Shown here piece by piece: positions 1 to 11,439 of a stretch of DNA of 64,000 nucleotides (positions are counted from its first letter, which is position 1; every line of letters starts with the position of its first letter). Origin of the DNA: Euptelea pleiosperma (Eukaryota > Streptophyta > Magnoliopsida > Ranunculales > Eupteleaceae); NCBI GenBank assembly GCA_035048495.1, contig CM068545.1, positions 18,001,702-18,065,701 of the forward strand, given 5' to 3'. Under the pieces are notes generated by a model. It was not told where the DNA came from, ran no database searches, and saw only the letters and a program-made list of their open reading frames with translations. The position numbers were made by a program, and so were the translations under genes.

Positions 1-2217
1 CTTGGTGGATTTGCACACTTTAATCCAACAGCTAGCTAGAAACACCAATAGAAAGCTCAATGGACATATATCATAAATCAGGCTAATTTTTGTTGTCTGC
101 GTAATTGGTGTCTCGAATTCTATATGAGCCTGCGTGAAGACAGTGGGCTTCGCCTGTTGAATCAACACGCAGGTCGAGCTCAGCGTTGAGCTCGATGGGC
201 CCACTGGGGTCTCGAGTGCGGAGCCCCTGGCCTGAATTTTTTTTTGCAAGTTTCGGACCCATATATAAGCCATTGCTTTGAATTCTTATATAGTGAAAAA
301 GCTCTCGATCTCGCCTATGGAGGTTGGTGAACTACGTAAAATCCTGTGTTTTGTGGGCTTGATTGTGGTTTTTTTTTTTCCATTATGAGTGATCCATCCT
401 CATTTTCAACATTAAGTGTATAGCAAATTTTGGTTGCCCTGTCAATTTCTCTTCTTATCCCCCACTAAAACTATAAATAAAAAGACATCTATATCCCTGT
501 GTTTTCTCTTATCTCGGCCTCCCTCGAAAAAAATATAAGGTGTGTTCAGTCATGCTAGGACCAAACTAATTCCCACTGTTCAGCTGGCTAAGTCTGAACA
601 GTGAAGTATTGTTTGAACTTAGCAGGCCGAATAGTTGCTTCATTTGTTGAATCAAATCTAGCCAGACAAATCAATGAAATGCAACTGTTAATCAAACCTT
701 CCAGTTCTTCTGTCCATTGACAGCATGAGTATACGGGCTCAACCCCATGAATGAAGCCCTTGCTTAAGACAAAGTGGGACAACCATGTAAGTCAACTTTA
801 TTGTTTATACAACTCCATGGATATCAACGGTTGGGATTGGAGACTAACAAAAACGTTGGAAAGAGTGAGACATCATTTATTAGTCAAATTCTAGAAAAAA
901 AATTTTATTTCCAGCACATGCTACACGTTAAGAAGTTGATTTACAAATCTAATCAACTTGATAAGATAGGCTACAACTATACCTAATACCCATCATCCTC
1001 AGGCGTCAATGTATTCGGTTACTTGGGGCGAACTCTTCGGTGAAGAAAGCTAGGTTTTCATCCCTTAGGGCGAAGAGGGTAAAAATCCCCCAATCCGTTA
1101 CTTCCATTTTTTCACATTGGGGGGTGATAAGAGATTTCGATGGGCATTAAGAGAATGTCATACAATGGAGGGAGGAGATAAGAGAAGGAAAGATAAGAAG
1201 AGAAATTGACGGGGCAACCAAAATTTGCCTAAGTGTATAGGTACCCTTAGGGGTGGGCCAAACATTCAAATAGGTAGTGGGCTCAAAACAAGCGTGGCTT
1301 CTGTGTGCCAGGGCTGTACAAACCAAACAAAACGCCCTTATCAAGTTGTACCACATCAACGAAAAAGCCAAAAGCTCCTGCAATTTACCAACACAACCAC
1401 AACACAGGTTAGTCCGTTACGCCAAGAGAGGGGTTAATTTCGGCTTTTTCACTGACATGTCACAACTTGAGCAGGGCCATTCTGTTTGGTCTGTGCGGCC
1501 CGGCGCATGGAAGCATTTCATGCTCAAAACATTGTGTCATATGACATATCGATATCCAGTGAGGACATCAAGGTTTTTCTACCTCTTGAATGGCTCTTAT
1601 CATAAAAACTGCAGGACTTTCATGTCAGTGACTGATTAATTAGAATGCTGTTGAGGTAGTCATATGGATTAATGGTTGCCCAATTCAATGGAAAATGCAT
1701 TGATTGGACACTGTAGTAAAATTCTATTTAATGTCTGTGTTCCAATCTCCTATACTCAGAGTAGGAGGAGTAGTTCTAGCCCAAACAAAATGCGTTTTGT
1801 AGAGCTTATTTTCAGACTTGAAGTCTGAATTTCAGTGACTTATTTTTAAGTCACCTCCCTTCACTTAATGCGGTAAGTGAAAGAATCTTTAAAAAAGATT
1901 TTAAGATTCTCTTTTAATATCAACAATGTTATTTTCTCAAAGCTTTTCTCTTTAAAAACTAACAAAAGTATTCTAATAAATATTTTAAAAAAACCCACAA
2001 TGCCCTTGTCTTAATTTTAAGACTTAAGATCTTAACCAAACAATTTAATATAGACATAAAGCTATCAGACCTTATGCACTTTATGCTTTTAGATTTGATA
2101 ACCTTATTTACTAAACCCCTACATTTGCAGCTCTAACTCGGATGTTGTTTGAATGCTCTTAAAATCAAATCGGTCATTGAACCAGTGGATTGGCTAGTTC
2201 ACTGATCCACTAGTTGC
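1..2217. other. Intergenic, no gene recognised
   Basis: Only short unrelated open frames are present and none resembles a known protein. The sequence is AT-rich plant intergenic DNA with short homopolymers. A stretch near 1800-2090 has repeated purine-rich motifs and could be an old MITE, but I could not fix its ends. Confidence 0.6.
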
Positions 2218-2325
2218 CCCTGAGCGTTACAATTCGTTATACCGGCCGTTATAATGGAAGAAACAGTAACACCCAAGTCCGTTATACCGTTATAACGGCC
2301 CCTTTTAAACCTTGGGTTGAACCCT
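2218..2325. mobile_element. Remnant of a hAT-like MITE (CCGTTATAACGG family)
   Basis: Dense repeats of the GTTATA/TAACGG palindromic motif end in a TTTTAAACCTTGG-like terminus. The same motifs and terminus occur in the complete element at 43886-44320, so this looks like a truncated relative. No target duplication was found here. Related scraps lie near 4085-4125, 11700-11770 and 12180-12260. Confidence 0.45.
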
Positions 2326-2681
2326 CCAGTTTAGCCTGGTTTCAGAATGTACCAAACTCCTAGCCCTTAGAGTTCCTTAATTTCTAAATATTTTCCAATA
2401 ATAAAAAAGAAAAAAAAAACACTGCTAATGAGCATTTTTTGAACTATTGCACATATTTTAATTCACCCTCCAATTATTGGTGAAAGTTGAAACAGCTGGA
2501 TCACCATCATAGCATGAGTAGGATCCCATGGCATCATGCATTTGTGGGCACCCACATGCTAGACTTCCTTTAATTTCTTTCAACCTTGTTAACGATAGTA
2601 CAACTTTTACTTTATGAAATGTGATGCTGACACTTAAAAGTTTCCCTTTTTTCTTAGTGGATTTCCAATAACAGACTTATA

Positions 2682-3644
2682 TCTTAATCTAATAGTTACC
2701 ATAAAGGGAAACAGGTGCACAAAATAAAAAAAATAAAAAAATAAAGAGAAACGAGACAAGAAACGCTCCGTGGTATGAGAAACGATTAAGAAACGACAAT
2801 GGAAAAGTACAGGAAAATGACAAGAAAACGATGGTAGAAACATATGAAAAACCTCGGGTACCCATCAATTGGGGACGCACCAATTCTTTATAGACTAACA
2901 TGTCATCTTCGTTTTGGGCCAACTTAAGAGACTTTTTCTTAATCTAATGGTTATCAGAAAGGGAAATGGGTGAAAAAAAAAAAAAAAAGAGGAGAAACGG
3001 AAACGAGAAACGTCCCGTGGTATCAGAAACGATTAAGAAGAGTAAAAGAAAACGATGGTAGAAACATATGAAAAACCTCGGGTACCCATCAATTGGGGAC
3101 GCACCAATTCTTTATAGACTAACATGTCATCTTCATTTTGGGCCAACTTAAGAGACTTTTTCTTAATCTAATAGTTATCAGAAAGGGAAACGGGTGCCCA
3201 AAAAAAAAAAAAAAGAGGAGAAATTGAGACGAGAAACGCTCCGTGGAATGAAAAACGATTAAAAACGACAATGGAAAAGTACAGGAAATTGACAAGAAAA
3301 CGATGGTAGAAACATATGAAAAACCTCGGGTACCCATCAATTGGGGACGCACCAATTCTTTATAGACTAACATGTCATCTTCGTTTTTGGGCCAACTTAA
3401 GAGACTTTTTCTTAATCTAATAGTTACCAGAAAGGGAAACGGGTGTAAAAAAAAAAAAAAAGGAGAAACGCCCCGTGTTATGAGAAACGATTAAGAAATG
3501 ATAATGAAAATAAAGTACAGGAAAATGATGAGAAAACGATGGTAGAAACATATGAAAAACCTCAAGTACTCATCAACTAAGACGCGCCAATTCTTTATAG
3601 ACTAACATGTCATCTTCGGTTTGGGCCAACTTAACAGACTTTTT
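2682..3644. repeat. Four tandem units of about 224-255 bp
   Basis: Units begin at 2682, 2937, 3161 and 3410, each with TCTTAATCTAAT. They share an A-run that varies in length, a stretch rich in GAAACG/AAACGA motifs, the phrase CCTCGGGTACCCATCAA (CCTCAAGTACTCATCAA in the last unit), and a unit end GGGCCAACTTAA. The last unit is the most diverged. Open frames on the minus strand repeat in step with the array and are by-products of it. Length differences between units come mostly from the A-run and from an internal deletion in the second unit. Confidence 0.85.
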
Positions 3645-4540
3645 ATATAAAATCATTAACCTAGATGGTAATATTGACCATCCAATCTATACATCTTTTC
3701 TTAAATTAAAAATCATATAGTGTTGACCACCAAAAATAATGCGACAAAGGCTCAAATTTTTTTTATCGGTTGACAATGATAAGGATCGGAATGATGGTTA
3801 AAGTAAACAAGTTGATTTACGTGGAGATAAACTAACGAAAAGAAATATATTAATTTGAAGAAGTGGCCACCAGATAAAGGGGAGGATGGGGCCCACAAAA
3901 CTATTGGTAGCTACATATGAAACGTATGTGTACCCCACCCTCAAATGTATACATGGTGGCTCATCAAGAATTGGGCTATATGATAGAACGGCTGTTGTTT
4001 TGAAAATATTGTTATTATCGTGTCCCGTATTAAAATAATAAAATATTATTATTTTAACCATTTTGAGTTTTTGAGCTATGATGTGACATGTTATAACTGG
4101 CATAATGGTAACACCGTTATAACGGTCAAATATAAATCTTGCTTCAAACTAGTGATCTAAGTACGTATGGGTAGATCCATGCCTGTTAGGAACCTAACAA
4201 TACTCCGCAAGCACCTAGGTGATAGTGAAGCAGAAAGCTAAGTACTTGTCCAATTTGGATCATAATATTCCACCACGCTTCCAAGGCTGACGTCCACAGT
4301 GACCCACTCTGAGGTGGATGCCAGTTCGGCACCCTTTTTTCTCATTTTTTGAGTGGGCCCTCAACACTTTTATCGATACCCCTATTTTCTCGTTTTTGGA
4401 GAGCTCCAAGTAGTCCTTTCCCCAAGTCGCCCCTTCCTTGACTTGAACCCGTAGGATTGGCTCTGATACCATACTCCAAAAGTACCCAAGTGATAGAAGA
4501 AGAGTGGAAAACAAAGTCGTCCTTATGCAATTTGGGTCCT
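3645..4540. other. Intergenic, no gene recognised
   Basis: AT-rich sequence with a short CCGTTATAACGG-type scrap near 4085-4125, related to the MITE at 43886. No protein-like reading frame was recognised. Confidence 0.55.
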
Positions 4541-4544
4541 CACA

Positions 4545-4865
4545 ACAAGGCCTTGGCGCCTAAGTCAACTCTTCTAGAGGTGGATGGCACTGCATTACAA
4601 TATGTGCAGTCAAGAACATGCAAATGGGAACGTGGACTAACGTACGCCATTAGAGCATCTTTGCTATTACCCTAGAAAAGGACAGTGACAAAGAGGCTTA
4701 CGTCTCTTTATTTGTATGAGAAACGTGAAAATCACCAAACGAGCGCATGATCCAATGAGATTAATTCCCACTGGCCGTTCTTGTTCTGACTGACATCCGC
4801 CACCAATTTCATATTAAAACAGTGCAAGAGGAACATCGTTAATTGCTCAAGTTGCCCAAACTCTT
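4545..4865. repeat. Segmental duplicate, block a copy 1
   Basis: This block is clearly similar, in direct orientation, to 10430-10785. Shared landmarks include GTGGACTAACGTACGCCATT, GGACAGTGACA followed by GAGGCTTAC, and GAGAAACGTGAAAA. With blocks b (6240-6605 and 14440-14832) in the same order, it points to an old direct duplication of a multi-kilobase segment. No gene was recognised in either copy. Confidence 0.75.
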
Positions 4866-5079
4866 TGACCATGTAAGACTGATGGATGTTCTTCGAGATT
4901 TGTGTCAGGACAATCTTAAGGACCATCAACGGTCTATGACCCCGATGATGGGACCACTAGGGATGATTGTAACAATGCCTTCAAAATTTTGGGTTGTGAT
5001 CTGTCCAAGAGTTGACCTAACATTTGGATAGTCCAGATTAATGACTACGTGTGTCCACTTGTAAGACATCCGTTATGTT

Positions 5080-5941
5080 CTAGATTCAAAAGTGGTTTAC
5101 ACCGATTGGCCAGGACTAATTAGATTAGATTATTTTATATTTTCGTAGATTATACGATTTTCTATTTTCATCATTGTAATTCTCTATATAAATCCTCTTA
5201 GGGTTAGTGCAGATCCAGATTATTTCCAAAAATTCAATAAATTAGTTTATTTTCATTTGAAATTGTTGTTCTTCCATCTTATCTTTATCTCATCGTGCGG
5301 CATTTACGGCAAATTTATATTGTTTATTTATTGTCAGATGACATATTTGACAATCACGCATATGGTACTCTATAATTTTCGTTAGTTTGAGGAAGAGTAA
5401 TAAGGATCTATGTTTTAAAACTCGCCGAGTCAACTCGGGACTCGGCCGAGTCGACTTGACTCTGATCGTATTTCGAGTTGACTCGGCATACAAACTCGCA
5501 GATTTGACTCGGAAACTCGGCCGAGTCTTTGCCAAGTCAACCGTTTAAAGGCCGGGTTGACTCAAAATTAAATATTATTTTTAATTTTAAATTTTTTTTA
5601 CTTTACTTTATAATTTTTTAAAGTTTTTTTTAATAAATATTAATTTTATATATTAATAATTAATTTAATGACTCGCCGAGTTGACTCCCAAGTCTTCGAG
5701 GTGACTCGACTCAATGGACTTCCGAGTCAAGTCCGAGTTTCGAGTTTTAAAACATAGATAAGGATAGTGTTCTACACCTGTTAAGAAAGTGATTTATACT
5801 TATTGGCTAGGACTATCTAGATCAGAATACTTTCTATTTTCATAGGTTAAATTAATTTTTATTTCATCATTGTAACCTCTATAAAACCCTCTTAGGGTTA
5901 GCGTAGAGATTACCCCAAAATATTCAATAAATCAGTTTCTT
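5080..5941. repeat. Direct repeat pair, LTR-like (5080-5252 and 5775-5941)
   Basis: Two similar stretches of about 170 bp lie on either side of a MITE. Both contain TTTTCATCATTGTAA, a CTCTAT(A)TAAA-type TATA motif, CCTCTTAGGGTTAG and an ATTCAATAAAT polyadenylation-like motif. This order resembles the promoter and terminator part of a plant LTR. They may be remnants of two LTRs or one duplicated LTR end; no coding domain lies between them. Confidence 0.5.
5408..5757. mobile_element. hAT-like MITE with 8-bp target duplication
   Basis: The element starts CTATGTTTTAAAACTC and ends with the inverse, GAGTTTTAAAACATAG. It is flanked by a perfect 8-bp duplication, ATAAGGAT (5400-5407 and 5758-5765). 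An 8-bp duplication fits the hAT superfamily. Both arms are packed with ACTCGG/CCGAGT motifs and the centre is AT-rich. It encodes nothing. Confidence 0.85.
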
Positions 5942-6239
5942 ATCAAAAATATTGAAAATACATGATTAATATTAATAATTAAAAATAATAAAAAAGTATT
6001 AAAAGAAGGTTCATATTTTTTTTTATAAGGTAACATGGTATTAGCGAAGAAGCAAGACTAAAATAGAGCTCGAGATAACCTCCAAAAAATGAAAAACAAA
6101 ATATAAGGTTCCTAGTTTCGAAAACCGTTCCAGATTTAGGAACGGTTTTGAACCATTCCAAAAGCATAGCATAGGCACTCTGTTTTTTGGCATGGTTCAA
6201 AACTATTTTTTTTCTGTACTGTTCATTTTCAATGATAGA

Positions 6240-6605
6240 CTCCCATCTAAAGACCAAGTCGTCAACTTGCCAAACCCTATGTGAGAGTGAGGAGGACATA
6301 AAGGAGGTCAAAGTGGAGGAAGAAGGCATGGAAGCAATGAATGGTGTGTGTGGTGGTGGTGGTGGTGTGGGAGGGAATTGGGTTGATGGTGAAGGTGATG
6401 TCACGTGCCCCACACACACAGATATTGTTGCATGTGTGTGGGTTGCTGTAAAGACGCTAAAACGCTAAAGCACGCCTAGATCTCACCTTTCCACTTATTC
6501 AAAAAGCCTTTGCGGTGCCCCATCAAACCGTTGTCTCTATCATGCGCTGGGGGCGGTGACACTAACGCCTGCGCCCTCTCACAAGATAACTCCTCACCTC
6601 ACTCG
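6240..6605. repeat. Segmental duplicate, block b copy 1
   Basis: Matches 14440-14832 in direct orientation. Shared landmarks are GTGAAGGT followed by GATGTCACGT or AATGTCACGT, CCCACACACAC, GCACGCCTA, and GCGCTGGGGGCGGTGACACT. Partner of blocks a; no gene recognised. Confidence 0.75.
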
Positions 6606-6649
6606 TCATCCCAAACTGTCGTTTCCCGCCAATCGTTGTACCCTGATTA

Positions 6650-7148
6650 AAGGTAGCAATTTGGCCCGTCGAGCCGGGCTTGAGTCGGGCCAGGTCGAGG
6701 TGGGCCAGGCTTTCCAAAAATCTTGAAGCCCAAGCCCAGCCCGCAGCCTGATCTTAGGTCAAGCCCTCAAACGGGCCTCAGGCTAGGGCTAATGGGCCGG
6801 GCCACAACTGACTTATTGGGCGGTTAAAAAAAAAAAAATAACATTTTTTAAGGGGGGACGAGTGGAGGGGAAATTTAAAATTTTTAATTTGGGGGAAGGG
6901 GGTACTGTAAAATTCAAATTTAGGGGATTTGGGGTATTGTAAAATTTCAAAACTTGTATTTCACGGGCCGGGCCAACCTAGATCGCAAGATTCTCTTCAC
7001 GGACCGGACTACGGGCTCAAATCCTAAGCCCAAACCGGCCCATAAACTTAACAGGCTGGATCGAGCCGGGCTAACTATCAGGCAGGGCCGATCCAAGCTG
7101 GATAAAAATGGGTCGGGCTCGAGCCAGGCGCCAAATTGCCACACCCAA
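6650..7148. mobile_element. Foldback MITE, probably hAT-like
   Basis: The two ends are inverted versions of each other around GGCAATTTGGC-type sequence, followed by a GC-rich subterminal zone full of GGGCC/CGGGC motifs (about 6660-6820 and 6960-7140). CCCTGATTA is present on both sides (6641-6649 and 7149-7157), an 8-9 bp target duplication. The middle is an AT-rich, G-run-containing spacer without coding potential. Confidence 0.7.
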
Positions 7149-7159
7149 CCCTGATTATG

Positions 7160-7365
7160 GATTTATGGGTTGCTGATCGTATGGATGTTAGGCCCACCTT
7201 TGGTGAACTTGCGGACCAAAAATCAACTTGATTAGTGATTTCTAGCTGTTGGATTTTGGTACCCTAAAAATCCCATGGCTAAAAATCAACCATGGAAAAG
7301 ACTCAAATCAACGGTTAGAAGTCACTGCATCATGATTCTTTTAGTGGAGCATCCACCTAGAGTAT
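7160..7365. mobile_element. Foldback repeat, family F2 copy
   Basis: The left arm reads CGTATGGATGTTAGGCCCACC, then GACCAAAAATCAACTTGATTAGTG and TAGCTGTTGGATT; the right arm carries CAACGGTTAGAAGTCA. The same arms recur at about 8420-8815, 37795-38350 and 38450-38705. A further partial left arm is at about 7575-7660. Ends are not precise. Confidence 0.55.
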
Positions 7366-7905
7366 GGTTTGAAGTCTTGGCCGATCCTGTTTTCAATCGG
7401 GCGTTCCGGATTGGGATCAGTCCCCACCGATCTGAATGATATTGGGGATTTCTCACCAGGATCGTTCAAATCGAAGGCGATCCAGACCGGATCGGCGGCC
7501 ACCAATCCAGCCTCCGATCTCGAGACTTCGAACCATGACCTATAGACGGGCTAAACTTCCTTGGTCTCAGAAAGTGGATATTCTGTGACATTGTGGGTCA
7601 CACGAAAATGCACCACGTGGCATACTCTTCAGGACCACTGATCATATGGACATTTGGTAGACCTACATGTTGGGTTAGGTGTCTTGTATATTCTGCAGGA
7701 AGAATTTTTTAGCGGGTATTATAATGTTAATCAAACCAAATGGCTGGGGGGCAGGGAGGGGCTCGCGGCTCGGATTTTTCAGCATCCACGCAAGTCTCTA
7801 CTGCGTCCGTATAGTTCGTACAAGTCCGTACTGTACTTGTTTGAGTACAACTCGTATTGGAGATATTTTGAGCATTTTTTTTAGCACTCGAGATTTTTAT
7901 ATATA

Positions 7906-8134
7906 TTCTTTAAAGGTCGGGCACCCGTGACCGACCATCTATGACAGGCTCACGGGACAAGCCTTGTCGGATGTGGATTTCAAGAATCCAACAGTTGTGA
8001 TAGTGTTGAGCTGGCATTTACTTTTTGCCAAAGCAAACCACCATTGGATTCTTGAAATCCACACCCGACAAGGTCTGTCTCATGAGCTTATCATAGAAGG
8101 CTGGTCATGGGAGCCTCTGCCATTCTTTAAAGGG
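7906..8134. mobile_element. Foldback MITE with arms of about 90 bp
   Basis: The left arm (7906-7997) contains CTTGTCGGATGTGGATTTCA; the right arm (about 8040-8134) holds its reverse complement, TGAAATCCACACCCGACAAG. Pairing extends out to a CTTTAAAG at each end with few mismatches. The loop is about 45 bp. No coding capacity. Confidence 0.75.
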
Positions 8135-8419
8135 TATTGGGGTTTTCACTTCTACATTGAGAGATTTTTACCATAAGCCCGCTGCCAATTCACGTAAATT
8201 TGTTGTCTATGTGATTGATTTTTAATATACTTTTTTTTTTTTTATATTCATGGAAGGTCAATTTTCAACACTTGACTTATTGTGATTGGTGATTTCTAGC
8301 CGCTGGATTTTATACCCCAAATAATGCTCAAAACCCACACTAAAAAAATCAACCCATGAAAAGCTATTATATCCAACTAGGGGAACGCCACGTGCGATGC
8401 ACGAGTGGCAACACCTTAC

Positions 8420-8815
8420 ACGTGGCACACATTTAGAGACCACTGACTGTATAGATGTTTTGCCCATCTCTAAGTGGACCTACTTACAAAAATTCATCTT
8501 GATTAGCAATGAGTTTTGAAACTATTAATGATGGGCCATATTATGAGCCACGTGGCACAATCTTAGAGATCACTGACCATCCGGATGTTTTGTCCATCTT
8601 GAGTTGGACTTACATATCAAAATTCATCCTGATCAATAATTTATATTTGAGTCTTTTTCTTGATTTATTTGAAACCGTGGATTTTGATCATTATGATCCA
8701 AAGGTTATCGATCATTAATCAGGTTTATTTTTGTTACATAAGTCCATCTAGAGATGGACCAAACATCCATACCGCGAGTAGCCTCTGATAAGGTGACACG
8801 TATCTCACATATCCA
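8420..8815. mobile_element. Two adjacent F2 foldback copies
   Basis: Two successive left arms are visible, each with ACGTGGCACA, AGAGA(C/T)CACTGAC and a GGATGTTTT-like motif, at about 8432-8500 and 8550-8640. A right arm at about 8740-8810 contains GATGGACCAAACATCCATAC. Boundaries are approximate. Confidence 0.5.
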
Positions 8816-9558
<743 letters not shown>

Positions 9559-9837
9559 GTGTGTGTACGTGTAAGTGTACGTATACGGTGGTGATGGTGG
9601 TAGAAGGGAGGAATAATCGAAAAAGGGTTTTGGTTCTCCATGCCATGGATTTTTTTTTTTTAATTTTGGGTGGGTGTAGAGATACCCTGATTGTACAGAA
9701 AAAGAAAAAAATTTAAATGGGTTTAGAGAGCAAGTAGGCATACAAAGTAAAAATACGGGTGTCAATATCCCAGCCCTATCATAATCAAGTTGACGGTTCA
9801 TAAAATTGGGAAAAAAATTAGATGGAAAGCACTTTGG

Positions 9838-10163
9838 ATGCAGTTGATTAGAGCGAACTCTCGCGGCCATACATACCACATTTTGTTGGGCTCACTAAAT
9901 GCGTGGATGTTAATCCCACCCCTTAGTGGATTAGAATACCAAAAATCAGTCTGATTGGTTTTCTCTAACCATAGATTTTAGCACTTTTTTTTACAGTTGA
10001 TTCTAGTCGTTGGATGCGAACATGGTTTTTGCATATCTTTTGGGTACTTAATCCAATTGCTAGAAATTATCAATCAAACTGATTTTTGATATGTATATCC
10101 AGCAAGGGGTGGGTCCAAAAAGTGAGCTATGTAGGGCCACGAGAATCTTCTCCATCGACTGCA
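9838..10163. mobile_element. Foldback MITE, family F1 copy 1
   Basis: Long inverted arms start GATGCAGTTGAT on the left and end ATCGACTGCAC on the right. Inner arm landmarks are CCACCCCTTAGTGGAT on the left and ATATCCAGCAAGGGGTGGG on the right. The same layout is found at 62302-62631. Non-coding. A clear target duplication was not found. Confidence 0.7.
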
Positions 10164-10429
10164 CATTATGATAATTGTGGTTCCCATAAAAAGAAAAAAG
10201 AGAGACAACTTTGAAGTCCACCCCCAAAACGTCTTACTGGGTAGCACAATCTTTGGTGCTGATAGCCATTGGCTGCACCAATTTAAGTATTGTCTGCCAC
10301 GTGGCATTTATGGTGGACATCAACCTCCATTTTCAGGGTGTCGACATCAAAAATCCTTGGCTTCCCCTTCTACCCGATCCACACCTCCTCCCCCCCTAGT
10401 CCTCCCAAACGTCTCTCTCTGCCATGCCT

Positions 10430-10785
10430 TGTCGCCTAGGTCGACTCTTCTAAAGGTGGATGAAACTGCATGAAAATAGATGCAGCCAACAACACGCAAC
10501 AGCAACAGTCATCTTTTTTGAAACTAGGGACGTGGACTAACGTACGCCATTAGAGGATCTTTTCTGCTATTTTAGAAAGGACAGTGACAGAGGCTTACTT
10601 TTTTTTTTTTTGAGAAACGTGAAAAACACCAAGGAGCTCGTGATCCCATGAGATTATTACCCACCTGAATTCAGAAATATCAGAGCCCGAGACGACCTCT
10701 CATTCTTCTTTTCCTGTTCTTACTGACTTTGCCATTTTTAGATTAAAATGGTGTAACAACATCCATAGTTGTTCAAGTTTCCCAT
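10430..10785. repeat. Segmental duplicate, block a copy 2
   Basis: Direct-orientation partner of 4545-4865, with the same ordered landmarks but small insertions, including an extra stretch near 10665-10715. No gene recognised. Confidence 0.75.
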
Positions 10786-11435
10786 ACAAATGACAGCAAC
10801 TTACGACAACAATGTGGCATTCAGTCTCTCTCCCGACAACTATTTCTTAGATCCCTTCTCTCTCTCTTTCTCTCTGACCGTCGCAGCAACGCCACTTCAG
10901 GGTGAGGTGGCTTTAATCAACAGCACAAGTTGATGAGATGGGTCCACAAAACTTTAAAAGTCGCATGCCCCTTCTAAAAGTTTTCCATCTTTTTGTCGTG
11001 TGAATAGAAGGAAAAAGTTAGCGGGGGGTTCTCTCTTTGACCATGGCAAGGTAATTTCTTTGTTTGCTTTGCCTTAGATCCCAAAAAGAAAGAATGGGAA
11101 GGAAAAGGTTATTCGTTTCCATCACACAATGGAGTACTCTCTGTATTGATGTATACTTGCCACACATGATCATAAATTTGTACTGCAAATTGTTATGCCA
11201 TGCACGTGCACCCGTGCGACTGCAAAAAGTGTTTGTCGTAATAATTTAGATCACATGTTGAAGTGGGCCCACATGTATTAAAAGGATATATGTAGTCTTG
11301 ATCATAGTTAGCAAATCTCCTTTGAAACCCTACTTTTTGAGTAAAAAAAACAAACCCACCCACCCTCGATTCTTGGAAAAATATTTCACAATAAATCACT
11401 CAGGGTTATCATGAAAAAAGCACAAAATATTTATG
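10786..11435. other. Intergenic, no gene recognised
   Basis: Contains a short CT-rich run near 10855-10880. No recognisable protein and no clear element boundary. Confidence 0.5.
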
Positions 11436-11439
11436 AAGA

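Noticed and set aside
2634..3373. Repeated minus-strand frames containing VSTIVFLS
   Set aside because: They recur in step with the four tandem units and look non-coding.
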